A DNA stretch of 64,000 bases from Syngnathus acus (GCF_901709675.1 NC_051108.1:2916001-2980000); one strand, 5' to 3'. Positions 12,280 through 26,160 are shown, counted from the stretch's first letter. Notes: a model not told the origin generated them from the letters alone. Numbers and translations are program-made.

Positions 12280-12735
12280 ATTCCCATAATTACGTCACAA
12301 TGCCAGAAAACGGTTGAAGGGATGAATCAATGTGACATCACAAAGCGTTAGTTGCAAAATGGAGAACAGCCCTAGGCAAATTATGTGTGACCAAAAACCT
12401 GAACTATTGACATAAGAAAAAGGAAAGAAATTGTGAAATGTAAAGAAGAGTGACTCTTTGGTGTGATGTCATTAAAAAAACTGTTCAAAAGAGCCCTGGG
12501 TGAATTCTCACCTTGACATCACAATACCAGAAACACTTAAGAGTTGAAAACTAATACTTGGCGTGACATCACTAAGATAAAAACATTGAAATACACTAAC
12601 ACTTTGCTCAAAAAACACAAATGTCACAATGCCAGCAAGTGAATTCCCAGCGCGATGTCACAAAGGCCGAACGCGGTTGCTCAAAACAAAGGAACACTTT
12701 GTGGCATTGAGAACGGGAGTGGCATTACAAAGGCA
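12280..12735. repeat. Degenerate TGACATCAC-type repeat array
   Basis: Irregularly spaced copies of a short phrase close to GTGACATCACAA (examples: TACGTCACAATGCCAG, GTGACATCACAAAG, TTGACATCACAATACCAG, GTGACATCACTAAG, GATGTCACAAAGG) recur across about 450 bp with A-rich spacers. Copies are diverged, so this looks like an old minisatellite. It lies just outside the ptprk CpG promoter. Confidence 0.55.
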
Positions 12736-13814
12736 GAGCGTGCTTGATCAAAAAATTATTTCATTCATTCTGCTTTATAATCTGCCACAAAGTTATAGCT
12801 GTGATGGTTTACGAGTTGAAAAAGCATAAAGGGGCGTTTACACACAATTCAGAGGAACAAAATTGAAAAATCAAAGACGAAATACAGGAAGCCATTTTGA
12901 GATTTTTTTTAAAACCAAATTATTGCTTTCAAGATCTCGCTCCGCTGTGGTGCTTCAGTCCAAGCATGACCTTGATGCTAATTTCTTCAAATGCCACAAA
13001 TCTGCACTTAACTACTCCTCTGTGCATTCCTCACAATTATATTATTAACTTGTCAATGTTCAACACATTTCCTGCAAGGTAAATAACTCACTCAGATGCC
13101 ACCAATAGCGGCGACAACATGTCAAAGCCAGGTTGAATAAACATCATGATGAATAAAAAATTTTTTTTTTTATGAATTCTTGCACACTATAAATACAGCT
13201 TGTGGAAATGTAGGGAGACAACAATAAATATAGTCTGAGAGTTTTTATCTTCAGGCAGTGGCCCTCTTGCATATAGAAAATGCGAGCACCCTTTTCTTGC
13301 TCTCCGAGACAGGAATATTTGCATAGACAATCTTCGTCTGGATCTAGAGGAGCAATACCTCTAATAAGGTTATTACAGCAGCTAGATTGCTGGTGCGCAC
13401 TGGCGAGTTTGTTGTTCTCTCTATGTGGATTTCTGCCCTGGAATCATCCAGCAAATTAGCCAGTTTCCTGTCGCCATGTCCCTCTCCTTTTCCAAAAACA
13501 TGGACTTTATATAGAAACACACAAGACATGTCAGAATTGTCGACAGCATTACAACATAACAGGGTGCTGTGAACTGGCAACATACTGCTTGACAGAAAGT
13601 CAAAAAGTCATCAAAAATTAAAATAAACAAGCAAACAAACAAACAAATAAATAAATAATATAAAAACGAAACAAAAATATACTCAAAATAATTAGAATAA
13701 CCTGAGATACTGGATGATAGTATATGGAGGCATGAAGTTGTCTCTTGGTCTTTCACAACTCTGGTTCCTAATGTTATAACTCAAATCTAGTCTAAATTAG
13801 TGCAACAGCAACTA

Positions 13815-14226
13815 CCGTATTTTCCGGACTGTAAGGCGCACCTAAAAACCTCAAATTTTCTCAAGCGCCAACAGTGCGCCTTATAGCCCGGTGCGCCTTA
13901 TATATGGACCAAAATCCTAAATTTAAACTGGCCCAAAGCATTGTGTCATGAAATCAATCCTAAGTGTCCCGCTGAAGACTATGAATCATAAATCAAAAAG
14001 ACTATGGATCATTATTTTGTGATTATAAAGTCATTTGTTGCGTCTGAAGTTGAAATAAAAAAGATAAAATGGAGAATGATTTGATTTGGATTAAAAATCT
14101 GACATGATGCATTAATGGTGCGCCTTATAGTCCGGTGCGCCTTATATAAGGACCAAGTTTTAAAATGGGCCATTCATTGAATGTGCGCCTTATAGTCCGG
14201 TGCGCCTTATAGTTCGGAAAATACGC
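13815..14226. mobile_element. Family A MITE, class II, copy 3
   Basis: A 412-bp foldback element with CCGTATTTTCCGGACT at the left and the inverse at the right, with one terminal base changed. Several GGTGCGCCTTATA modules surround a class II core containing TGGCCCAAAGCATTGTGTCA and GAAGTTGAAATAAAAAAGAT. Nearly the same sequence is found at 57376-57788. Confidence 0.9.
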
Positions 14227-16296
14227 TAATTGACAGACTTTTACTTTGCTCTTATTTTTTAGGATTTGTCAAATTTAGACAAGGCATTAGTCGACAGTAT
14301 GTTCAATTTGTGCTCTCATGTGAACGATGTGTAGTATTTGCGTCCAGTTCTGAAGCCTTAGCCGCTTAAACAGTACAGCTACACAAAAGCGTGTTTACAT
14401 TAGGAAGAAATATGAGGAGACTTTCGTTAGTCTTTGCCAAGTTATTTTGACACCCGTTCAGATCTCAGGTATGCAACCTGGTGTGGGAATGTATAAACAC
14501 ACTTGCCCACAAATATGCACTTGTGCATACCATACACTCTAACCAACAAGCCAGTTTTTCAGCTCGTCATTTAACAAGCTTTTGTAATTTGCCCGTGCAG
14601 ACAATTATTCTAAACCCGCCCGACGACTATCAACTAACAAACATTCCTACAAAGTAAAACCTCGCCGCATCCAATAGGATGCTACAAAAGCCAAGCATAG
14701 CATTGTCTCCCAGCTTTTCCTATGCATTTTATTTTTTTTCATCCTGGCTACTTTATGCATGCTATTCCCAAAGCGGCAAGTCAACCACTAGGACGAGGGA
14801 TTAGTCCAAACGACCACAGCCAGCTTTTGGCTGCAGTGCTTTGCCAGGCGCACGGTTGGTTGTGTTTTTGTCAAGACTTCACAGGAAGCTGCAAATATGA
14901 AGTGAATTTGTTGCAGACTTGTGTTTTGTTTTAAACAAACATAAAATGCAAACAGTTGGTGTAAGACAGGAACCAAGAGTGGAATTAGGACACAAGGTCA
15001 ACTAAAGCAATGATAGAAATGTGGAGAATGCGACTTTTTTTTTGTTCAACACTGAAAAAATAAACTAAAAAGTTGCAATGTTACATAAAAAAAATAAAAA
15101 AATAACACAACTGTGGACTCTTTGGAGTCTCCAATTAACATGACATTCATATTTTGGATTATAGGAGAAAACTGGAGAAAAAAACCCCATGAAATTTATT
15201 TGAGTCAAAATTTAAACCTTTAGAAATATTTTCATTCTATAATTGCATTCCAAGTCCAACCCAGCCTGCATGTTTGGGGCAATGCCCACTTGACTGTTCT
15301 GCCGTTACCATGACAGTGCCCACCAATGCCAGGCCAACACCGTATGGTTGCTATGGTAACTTTTTTGGTGCCAATTCCGGTGAGCCAGGTGTGTGTGCCA
15401 GCTGGTAATGACAGGTGGATGGTGGGAGTGTGTGTTGTGTCTGTTTTGGAGCTGATAATCACAAACAGTGAGTCTCCAGGAGACAAAATAAGCCAGGGTG
15501 GAATGAAACACGGCTTATGGGTCTACCACAGACAGAATAGAACCACTGCTGTGTTTTTTCTTTTTTACTCACTCTTAAGCGATGACATTTAGAAGCGTCC
15601 ATGCTGAAGTGTGCCTTCACAGATTCTCAGCTCTTTGCTGAGGAACGATGCCGATGCAGACCGCCAACAACTGCCAACATTTTGGCATGAAACTCTCTCG
15701 CATGACCAACCAACTGTCAGCGAATCTTAGATTATTTGTTATTTACTGCCGATTGGTTTGCTTGCCAAAACATAGCAGTCCAAATAATGACTAATAATTA
15801 CCCTTTTATCAAGCAATTTTATCGTGTTGACTTGTTTTCTTCGACAATCGATTGCTACGTAATTAAAAAAAAAAATCCACTTTTTATAATAATGTCAACA
15901 TCATCTTGTGTCTTGCCACAGTGCCTCATCTGTAACAAAATGAACACTCAACCATCTCTATCATCATTGTTGTGCGTGGACATTGCCCGCCCACACAGTC
16001 GCCCTTGTACAACATCACGTGGCCAAAGGGGTAAACTTAGTGCAATGATTAGATAATCGTGGTTTTTTTTCCCATCAGTTGTCATAAACAAGGACAAATA
16101 GATTCTCTTGTGTTGCAGAAACGTTAGTGCTAATTTGTCCGGCTGATACTAATTTGTAATAATAATCCCTTTTTTCTGACGTCTTTGGAGATATGCATAC
16201 TTAGCTACATTTCCAGGGTTACATCCTTGAAGCCCTTATCGAAAACGTTTGACTCTGTTTCCTTTTTAAGCAGTGAAAGAATTTCATTTGTATCTA

Positions 16297-16670
16297 CCGT
16301 ATTTTCCGCACTATAAGGCGCACCTAAAAACCTCCAATTTTCTCAAGTGCGCCTTATAATCCGGTGCGCCTTATATATGGACCAATACGGATTCGTGGAT
16401 GAGGACTAATTTAGTAAAGTAAGCTTTACGTGTTTATTTTGTGTGTTGTGTCATATTAACGTTTGAGCAATGTTGAGTTATTGATATATTGTTTTCACTA
16501 TTTCGAGTTTTACTATATTGTGATTGCATTAACGTTTGAGCAACGTTGAGTTATTTATTCTATGCGCCTTATAATCTGGTGCGCTTTACATATGGATAAA
16601 GTTTTAAAATGGGCCATTCATTGAAGGTGCGCCTTATAATCCGGTGCGCCTTATAGTGCGGAAAATACGG
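16297..16670. mobile_element. Family A MITE, class III, copy 4
   Basis: A 374-bp element flanked by TA. The ends are the family A inverted repeats. The core has two direct copies of a phrase containing ATTAACGTTTGAGCAA and GTTGAGTTAT, plus GGATTCGTGGATGAGGACT. The same core occurs at 55021-55398 (inverted) and 62924-63286. Confidence 0.9.
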
Positions 16671-18566
16671 TATTTAAGAGGGTGGGCAATTTGTGCCCAT
16701 TCAATAATATGCTTAAACTGGACAGCAAAGCTAGCGAATAAATGCTGAAATGGTTTTCCACAGTGGACGCACATCACATATCAATCAGGTGTGTCTTTTG
16801 ACCATTTGAAGAAGCAGTCCTCAACAGCAGCCTTGATTGCTTTGATGAGCTACATCATGCTTTCTAATCCATCCCGTCTTCTGCCGAATCTGAGCGCGCA
16901 GATGCCAAAGATGGATCAATGAATGCAATGATGTTTTTTATAAGTGAGGGTGTTAGAAGTAACACGCGTCACACTGCGGCCTCATCAAGTGTCGGTTGAA
17001 GCACGCAGGGATGCTGATTCGGGAGGCGAGCGGCTAGCGCGTAATGTGAAAAAGATGCACTTGATTTGCTACATGAATTAGCCCATTCGTGTGAAAATGG
17101 ATGAATAATTCAGAAATTCACACTGAGCGGAGAACTTTTTCAGCGGCGCAAAACAAATACGGAAAACAACACAATCCGAAAAATGCAACTTTAAAGCCAC
17201 ACAAAATTTTTGCAACCTAAATGAATCCATTTTTTCTTATGTTGCCTTATTTTGTAATTAGGAAATATCTTAAGGGGGAGATTTGAACTTTAAATCCACT
17301 TTTCCTTAATCTTGCAACTCAGTTATTGAGCTCTTTTATCAGATTTCATTCCAAGTCGTAGGAAGTTGGATCTGCTAAAACTGAGATAAAAATGAATCGA
17401 GTTTACCTTTTAACCTCAGAAACCTCATCCACCCGGTCAGACATAATTCAAAATCAATATTTGCTATTGGACGGACTACAGTAGAATCCTGGAAGGTTTG
17501 AAAAATATTGGCTGACAGCAGTGCTGACAAAAACATTCTACTTGTGAATTCAGCTATCTTGTGTCAAATTCCTTTCCGAGAAATCATTCTTTTTTTTTTT
17601 TAAACAACTATTTTTTATTATTTTTTTAAATGATACTTGCCCTCCTGTAGATTGATTGAAGGGGGCGAATGTCACAGTCGGATGCTTTCTTCTCCAAAGA
17701 TCAAATGATGGATTAAAACCCGAATTTAGGGGTTAGAAGGTTTATAATCGTCATTGACGGTGTGCCAGAAAAGACGTGATAAATGACATTAGGCTTCTGT
17801 TTGCTCTTGCCAGGGGATGTGTGTGTGTCACCATAAATTTTGGAGTGTGTTTTCCCACAGAGAGCAAGCGAGGTAAATTCATATCAGTCTGTTTTTGCCA
17901 AAGGGGTGGTAATTATGGCACTTTTTAATAACTGTGCTTTATAATCATTTAGTGCTGATGTTGCATAAACACACACACACACACATTGGAGAACAACACA
18001 CATGCTCATCTCTTGAGGCGCAAATGAATTCAGATGTGATAGGCACTGGAGCTTAACTAAAAGGGAAGCAGGGAGATGGATGGATGGTTGGATAGATAGA
18101 TGGATGGTTGGATAAGGAGGCGGGATAGAAAGGCGAGAAAAGTTTGACGCAAAATAATCAGTCTTGCGTTACAATACTGTTCTGCATAGATCAGTTCTCA
18201 TCATTGTGTTTTGGGAATATTTTCAATTCCTCCAATGGAGTGTTGTTTTTATTGAGTGAGTAACTCGAACACAAAAATCGGAGGTGGTGGAGACGTTCGT
18301 GAACTGAGGCTACATTCAAACCTTGTTAGCTTGTTGCATCTCAAACCCGAGTGGCATTATTGAGATGATTAAAGTAGACGTTGGTTATTTTAGCTCAAGG
18401 GCGCCCCTTACAGTTGTGGTTGTAAATCGGCACGCCATTATTATTTTCAAAGGAACCCGTGTTCAAACATGGCTTTTGTAAATTTACTCATGCAGAAATG
18501 TTAGCATAAGCAAGTCTGAACATTAGCATTGGTACTTGGAACTCTGAGACGTCACAGGGTCTAATA

Positions 18567-18858
18567 CACGGGTGTCAAACTCAAGGCCCGGGGGCCAGAT
18601 ACGGCCAGCCACATCATTTTATGTGGCCCGCGAAGACAAATTGTGCATCAAATCCGTGTGTCGGTCTTTTTTTTTTAAATATTTGACCAGTTTTTACTCG
18701 TCTGATTTGAAAACGAGTTATTTGTCAGTTTGTTTTGTAGCTTTTACTGTATATAATGAGGTGCTCATACATTTATTTGGGTTGACAGTCATAATGGCCC
18801 TCCCAAAGAAGCTATGACTACAATGTGGCCCGCCAAAAAAATTATTTTGACACCCCTG
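18567..18858. mobile_element. hAT-type MITE (family C), copy 3
   Basis: A 292-bp element from CACGGGTGTCAAACTC to TTTTGACACCCCTG, flanked by a perfect 8-bp target duplication GTCTAATA at 18559-18566 and 18859-18866. The body includes AAGGCCCGGGGGCC and ATTTTATGTGGCCCGC. It is close in sequence to the copy at 4368. Confidence 0.93.
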
Positions 18859-19404
18859 GTCTAATATAAATGCTTTTTTGAATATGGCGCACAATGCCAT
18901 ATGTCATTCACCCCACGACCTCAAGATGAGTCTTTATATTTGGCTTCTGTTAAAGGTCTTTATTCTCCTCAATAAGCTTTCACTTTGCGAGTTAGAGCAG
19001 GACTCTCCCCCTTTCTTTGCCGCTCACAAGTTTGGACAGGTACTGAGCGCAGCAGCGCTGAGTGAATTGGTTGCTGAGATGGGTCATTAGCTTTTCGCCC
19101 TCCACCATCGATCTGCAGCGGGAGAGCGAGAGAGCGAGCGCCGATCGACGCCGTCGCGGCGTTTCAAATTGAGACGATCGAGGGGAGAATCAACCAACGA
19201 ATGGAGTGGCTCCAACAGGGTTGGCCAGGTTAAATTGATTAAACTGTCCAGAATGCTTTGTTTTAACTTAATGTCACGGGGGCCCCAGTAAGTGTGCTTG
19301 ATAGGGCGGCCATCTTGTGAATGGCATCGTCCAGAGGTTTTCAAAATTGTCTATTACAATTATTTTTAATTTCAAATTAGAGGCACAAAGCAAGGACAGA
19401 GATG

Positions 19405-19707
19405 TCAGATATTTTATTTTTATTTAGTATTATTATTATTATGATGATCCAAAAATGACCCAAAGTGATTTTTTTTTTTAATTGCTAACTTCTCCTTTAA
19501 GTGGACCTCTAACTTTTAATTGAATCCGCCTAGTAAAGTCAGTTTCTCTCAGATATTTTATTTTAGTTTAATATTATTATTATAAATTTTTTTAACAGAT
19601 GATCCAAAAAAATGACCCAAAGTGATTATTTTTTTTAATTGCGAACTTCTCCTTTAAGTGGACCTCTTTCACTTTTAATTGAATCCGCCTAGTAAAGTCA
19701 GTTTCTC
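19405..19707. repeat. Tandem duplication, 144-bp offset
   Basis: Two direct copies (19405-19548 and 19549-19707). Each starts TCAGATATTTTATTTT, then an ATT-rich stretch, GATCCAAAAA and CTTCTCCTTTAAGTGGACCT, and ends TAGTAAAGTCAGTTTCTC. Copies differ by small indels in AT-rich parts. A local slippage or unequal exchange event is likely. Confidence 0.85.
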
Positions 19708-20149
19708 TTGCAAATCCATAAAACCACAACAGAGGATTAGTTGGCTCTTGCTTTGCCCAAATACTGAGCTCAATTAACAACTCCGAGGAAGAAGAAGCCT
19801 GAATGTCATTCTAATTAATTCTATTGCAAAGTTCTCGCTGAGAATTGAACAGAGAAGTATTCTAACAAAGATGAGAGAAAGGCGGCCTAATTCACTTCAA
19901 AATGTTCAGTTTCCAGTGGCATGGTCCCCTGCAATTTCTCCATTTACATCTTTAGCCACTCTCCAAACCTTTGTAAAATTGTCTTTGCATGAAGCCATAG
20001 TAAGTCCTTTTAGCTACACATCGACTAAAACACATCAGTCCGCTCCACTCATCCCCACCAACGTCGTTCCGATCTTAATGAGCTGTGACATCACTCTCTC
20101 GCTGTTCTAACGTCCTGTGACATCACCGCTGCCGCGCTTACTTGATTAA

Positions 20150-20330
20150 AATGCTGGCAGCCTTCAGGAAGTCGAAATAAGATCCCAATCCAATCACGCC
20201 TCGCCTTAATGGCATTAGGAGCCGCCATTGGCTTGCTGCTTGCGCCGTAACCTGATTAGCGCTGAAGTAGTTTGATGTTAATGAGATTTGCTCTTATTGG
20301 TGTCTGATCACATCACATCACATCATTTAT
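20150..20330. promoter_or_regulatory. Candidate conserved noncoding block
   Basis: A repeat-free block with AGCCGCCATTGG (YY1 and CCAAT-like), CTGATTAGCGCTGAAG and TTGATGTTAATGAGATT. The sequence is complex, non-coding and unlike its neighbours. The identification as a regulatory element is inference only. Confidence 0.25.
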
Positions 20331-20779
20331 GCACGGGTGTTCACATAAATACACACATACGTACACTTCAGTAAAGAGGTGAATATATTAAATTATATTC
20401 AAGCATTGCAGTGCAATAAAAGACACCCGGACCTGATCAGCAATAAAGGGGAATGAAAGGGAAAAAAATTCATCGTGATCGAAGGTTTGGGGCCGAAGGA
20501 GTAGAGATTTGTTGCTTTGTAATATTTTCTGTGGTCAATCATGTGGAAAGGAAGAGACAAAACAACATCCATCCCAGCAGAGTGCTCATTTATTCCCATC
20601 ACATCCATGTAGGTCAGACTTTTCACTTCTGATCAACACTTTAAAAAAAAGTGTTCCATTTGTTTTCTTATGCTGTGTATGCTGTGTAAGGTCACAAAAG
20701 TGCACAAACGTCTTGGGCCTTTACTCTGCTAGCATAATAGCTAGTGCTAACAAAAACACACATATATATATATATACAG

Positions 20780-20946
20780 CATTTCATCTCTAGTTGCCTT
20801 ACTCTTGTTGTTTTTAACATGTTTTCACAATCTTCTTTACTCTATGCTATTGTTTTAATTTGGTTTTAACTTGTTTTTAACTCTTGTAAAGTGACCTTGA
20901 GTGACCTGAAAGGCGCTTCTAAATTAAATGTATTATTATTATTATA
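20780..20946 (+). mobile_element. 3' tail of a LINE-type retroelement (fragment)
   Basis: The sequence CTTGTAAAGTGACCTTGAGT, then AAAGGCGCTTCTAAATTAAA, ends in a (TTA)n tail at 20931-20945. This is the familiar 3' end of a fish non-LTR retrotransposon. Only the 3' terminus is present; no reverse transcriptase is encoded nearby. The upstream boundary is approximate. Confidence 0.55.
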
Positions 20947-22239
20947 TGCCCCCCCCCCACCGCAACTAAACGCATACATTTTGACATTTCGTATAACAGT
21001 ACTCTTATTCATATATTCTTTATCCTCTATGAGGAGCAGACTATACAGTGCAGTATCCGTCAGTTTTCTACTGCCCCCATGTGGCTAATGCAGGGAGCGC
21101 TTCAACTGTTTAATTGTTCTTAATTCCATTTAATTGATGTTTTATGGGGGGCTGGAATGAATTAATGGCATCCCCTGTCATTTAAATGGGGAACGATTAT
21201 TTGAGATACGTAATTTGAGTGACAATAAAATATAAAAGTCTTTGTCAGCTCGAAGCAAACATGGCAAATGTCAACATCTTTTTATCTGCCACGTCCGAAA
21301 ATGAACAAACTTAATTTCCGCCGGATGTAATCGTCATTCCTCTTGACAAGCTTGTTTTGTTGTAACAATTCCATGCACACTGTTTTAATCGTTTCTTTCC
21401 AATTAAATCGTGTTTCAGTTGTTGAGTTAACAAGCCATCGTTGTTGTAGCCCCTGAAAATGCAATTAATGAATGTAATTGCACATTGTGGCTCTTATAGG
21501 GTTGTAAAATTAATAAAGGAATGACTGAGTCTGGTTTTATACGAGAAGAATTCACATTTCCGTGCTTCACAATTTGGGTTTATAATGGAAAATAGTGTGT
21601 GCAGCCTCCAGTAAATACACAAAGGGAATACAACATCAAAACAAACTGGACACCATTGATTGGTGGTGAGCGACATTTAATGCGGGTTTGCTCAAACAAT
21701 ACAAACATAACAAAACAAGACCACGCTTTGTGGTTTGGTGTTCACCATCCTATTTTAATAGTTGATCACACAGTAAGACAAGCTTCTGTGTGAACATGTT
21801 AGGTGCCGGGTTCCTATCTCCTCTATGAGCTGAAATTCAATCTCTTCTTTTCACTCCCTGATCCCCTTATAATTAATCAAGCATGCAATTATACCAGAGA
21901 AAAGAAAGAGTGGGAGAATAAAATAAAAATGGTGTGCTGCGGGAAAGAGCCGTGTAGGAAAAAGTGGCTTTCTCTTGAAAGGTGATAATAAGTAGACCTT
22001 AAAAGTACAAATGAAAGTGTCAACCAGTGCACTCCCCCCCTCCCCTTCCTGCTCCGTCTTGTGCTTGGCTAATAAGGGAAGTCAGTGCGGACGACATGTC
22101 GAAACAACGCTGCGCTTCTTGTAACATCTTTCCACCTCCTTTCCTTTCCTGACACCTGGCTGCCTTTGTTGCCCCCCCCCCCTCCCCGCCTCTAATAAAC
22201 ACGCTGACCCCCTTCTCCTGCTGATTTTCCACCCATCCA

Positions 22240-22370
22240 GACTCCATTATCCACAACATTAATTCTAGCTTGTTATCAAAGCTTTTGATAAGTCGGCTCT
22301 CCACCAATTGAAATGTCACTTATTATGCTAATCATACACTCTTTTGTATCAAAAGCCACTATATTGTTCC
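22240..22370. promoter_or_regulatory. Candidate enhancer with TCF/LEF palindrome
   Basis: TTATCAAAGCTTTTGATAA at 22273-22291 is an almost perfect palindrome giving TCF/LEF-like ATCAAAG and ATCAAAA on opposite strands. Another ATCAAAAG follows at 22348-22355, with ACATTAATTC and TGCTAATCAT between or near. The motif cluster is seen directly; Wnt responsiveness is inference. Confidence 0.35.
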
Positions 22371-23985
22371 AGACAAGTTTTATTATCCTCTCCTCTGCTC
22401 TCATTACAGAAAAAAAAAACAAAAAAAACACACTTGTGTCAAGAGGAGATAACAGCCCAGGATGAATTAGCCAAAAAGTCAAGAGTTCCTTTTTGACATT
22501 ATAGCAATAAAACAAAAGATCACATTTCATTATGTCTGGGTTGTATTAAGAATCATTCCTGCATGACACATCCAAACCAAGAAAAATGTGACAGTTAATA
22601 AAAAAATAAAAAAAGACATTTGTGATCTTTGTTTTCAGTATGTGGCTGCTTTATTACAAGCAGAAGATTCACCATGACTCTTTTAATGAGAAACTATATT
22701 ACAGAAAAAGAGAACTAAAAATTGATAGTGATGCAAGGACGCCCGGGGATCGTGCCTATTGTCTTGTCCACCACAGAGCACTCATTGTTGCTAATCCACT
22801 TAGGCACAGCGGGGTAGCACTCACACACTGTTATGTTGCTATTACTTGCTATGACATTTATTATCTATTAAGACTTTCTATGCAGCAAACTTTTCCTTTT
22901 TGGAGAAATAGAATGATTTTAATGATAAAAAGCTTGACGTTGCCCACAATAAGGGAACTACGAAAATGTCATGTGCATTCACTTAAGGCATTTTAGCGGA
23001 ATGCTCACAGCAATTTTCAATGTGGTTCTGAATCATTGTCGCATTGTGTGTCGTTTGAATAGCGACAATTAATCTTCATGTTCAACACTGTCGTCGTTTC
23101 ATCACTGCGTTGTTGTGCGACTGCGGTTTCGGGCAAATGAAAGGGAAAAAACAATAAAGAGGAAAAAAGAAAAAAAGACAATTGTTCGGCTTCACTTCAC
23201 AAGAAAATGTGCAGGTTTAATTAACATGTTCTTAGTCAGGGTTTTAGAAGAAAACAACAGGAAAGCAATTTAAAATAAATGTAACATGTTTTTAAGAGGA
23301 GTTACAACAATAATACAACAACACGGATTTAACTGGCTGCTTTAAACATCTGGAGGTAGCTTACAGTTGACCTCACGCTATAATGTCATGTAAACAGCCT
23401 TTTTTAATCTTACAAATAACACACATGGTCATTTGTCATGTAGCTGTTTTGGCAACAAGTCAGGAGGGACCATTGTGGAAACTGTACGCTCAGTCGGGGG
23501 GGGGGGGCAAGTTGGATGTGAGTGACTACCCCCACCGTCTCTTCACTTGATCATGCAATATTACCTCTTTAATAGATAAAGTCCAAAAGTGCTGAGCTGT
23601 ACTTTTCCCGCCGCTAAACCAGACCATCTATCTCAGTAAGCGTGGAAGCTGCTATTTTTGCAGGAAATTACCATCGAGCCTTTACTTTCCTACCAAATGA
23701 TCACATTAGCCTTTGTGCACTGCCATTTCCACTCTAGCCTTTTTAATTGTTAATAAAATAGTTGGAATCATTAGTGAGATGATTTAAGATCTCCTCTGGG
23801 GGTGTTAAGACTTCATGGGAGACATTCACTCCTGAATGTCTTGAAGCTGAGATGATGGTTACAACTAGGACTGCATCATTTTCTCAAATTTTATGGAATT
23901 TATAATGTGATACATACATACATACATACAGTGTTGATCGAGTTAGCAACCAGCTCTAATAGCCACTCAGTGACAGGTTGAAATA

Positions 23986-24227
23986 CCGTATTTTCCGCAC
24001 TATAAGGCGCACTGGATTATAAGACGCACCTTCAATGAATGGCCCATTTTGAAACTTTGTCCATATATAAGATATATACATTTGGCCCGCGGGCCGGACT
24101 TTGGACACACCTGCTGTAGTGGCTCAATATTGGTCCATATATAAGGCGCACCTGATTATAAGGCGCACTGTCAGCTTTTGAGAAAATTGGAGGTTTTTAG
24201 GTGCGCCTTATAGTGCGGAAAATACGG
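23986..24227. mobile_element. Family A MITE, class I with hAT piece, copy 5
   Basis: A 242-bp TA-flanked foldback element. The centre reads GGCCCGCGGGCCGGACTTTG and GACACACCTGCTGTAGTGG, which is the terminal part of a hAT-like element (reverse of GTGTCCAAAGTCCGGCCC). It shares this core with copies at 32275, 34167, 37009 and 61466. Confidence 0.92.
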
Positions 24228-26160
24228 TACCTGAAAACATACATACACACACAAAAGGATCATCCCGGCTCATGCTAGTGAACCGGATTAAGCTAACAGA
24301 TGCAGAGAAGCAATATCACTAATGACTCAACCATAATGCACAAATACACACATCGTCGTGTGTGTGTAAGTAGCCTACATTTACGGTATGTGTGTCAGAT
24401 GATCTGGGTTTGATGCTATTAAATTTAATCAGCATCTGTCTGTCCACACCACAGCTGCTGAAGCATAGCACTAGTTTTATATTATCATTTTATATTATAT
24501 GTTAAAGAAAATATATTTTAAGTAGTTGGGTTGACTAGAAACAGATATTTAAATATATTGTTTCTTAAATCATTATAAGCCAAGCCTATTTAATTATCAT
24601 AATGCTCTCATTATGATGCCACGCAATATTGTAATTTTCTTGTTTATATTTGTTTAATCCTGTGGGTTGCCTGGCCACAAATTCCTATTTGCTTGCCAAC
24701 ACGGCTCAGATTAAAAGGGGCAAACCTGTCTGGTGAAATATGGAAATAAATAGAAACCAAATATCTACATTCCGAAGAAATGCAAGGAAGTGTTTTGATC
24801 TGCCTGCCTTAAAAGGATATGGTAGGGATGAAGAATCAAATTTTTTTTTTGGGGGGGAGCTGATGGCAAATTCTGGCAGTGTCACCACGAAGTGGGTTAC
24901 AGCCAAACGAGTTATGTGGGGAGGCAGAGAGTTGGAAATTGCCGGAGCTGTGGACAGGTTAGATAAAGCTAAGTCTAGCCAAGGATGAGTTAACTTAACC
25001 AATGAGTAAGCGCAGACGAGGAGGATGTCAATATTTATATATCTGACATCTCACCAAAGTGGCTCTACTCATGTACCAGCTGTGTAGAAAGCATTAAACA
25101 TCTTTGATTTATTTATTTAAAAAAAATATATATAAAATTTAAATATCAAGAGGCCTTAATGTAAAAAATACCACTATAGCAGATAATCTGGACCCACCAT
25201 TGGATCAATCTTTCGAAGTCCTTATGAAATTTGAACCCGCCGCTCTCGTCTTTATGGTAATGTCACCTCACTTAATGCGGCTGATGTGAAAATGTGGACC
25301 AACTTAGTGTCGAAATAAAAAATGGCCACATTAGCCTCCTCCTGACCTTGCCTTGCGATATATTGCATGGACTGACACTATCTCAATTCTCTCTTAACAA
25401 GCTGTGTGTTTCTTTTAGCTTGACTCTGATGCAAAACAAAATGGATGCTTTTACCTAATGCTAACACCCTTAAGGTTATCCTCATGACCATTGGATCAGC
25501 TTCACTTTTGGCATCTTGCATGGAGTATGCTTGCACAAACACGCCCACACAAGCAGGGCATCACAAATAATGAGCCTATGGCACTCCAAATTTATACACG
25601 AGTGCCGAGTCTCTGTGGGCCAGATGTGTGTATGTGTGTGTGTGTTGGATTAACAAAGTTGGCAGTCAGCACAAAGCTTCTTATCCTGCCGGAGTTAATT
25701 CACTTAGCACGCTACGTCTCCCTCTACTATCTTTGTCTCCCTCTTCACCTTTCCAACTGTTGCTTTTCCTCGCCATCTTCTCATCACTGCACTCGTTTTT
25801 TGTCTGTTTCTTTCGTTTGCAAGCTACAGGTTTTTTTTTTTTAAATTTTCTACCTCCGTCAGCTGAATTGGTGTTGGAAAACGTCCCATGCCTGTGGCTG
25901 TAAAAGCCCTGTGCTGATAAACGGGGACATTACTAATGAGGCTTCTTTCGGCTTTGAAAGTTGAGTAAAGGTGACTCAATGTGACTGGGGCTTTAATTTT
26001 TGTTTCAACTATTTTGTTTTTCACAATTCAGTACCACCTTTCAGCTAATTGTGGTTAATGATATACAAAGGTTCAATTCCTTCAATAAACATTTTCTCTT
26101 GATTTACCATTACGCAAAAAAAAAATAAAAAAATATTAGCAATTATGTTGCGGTGTTATA

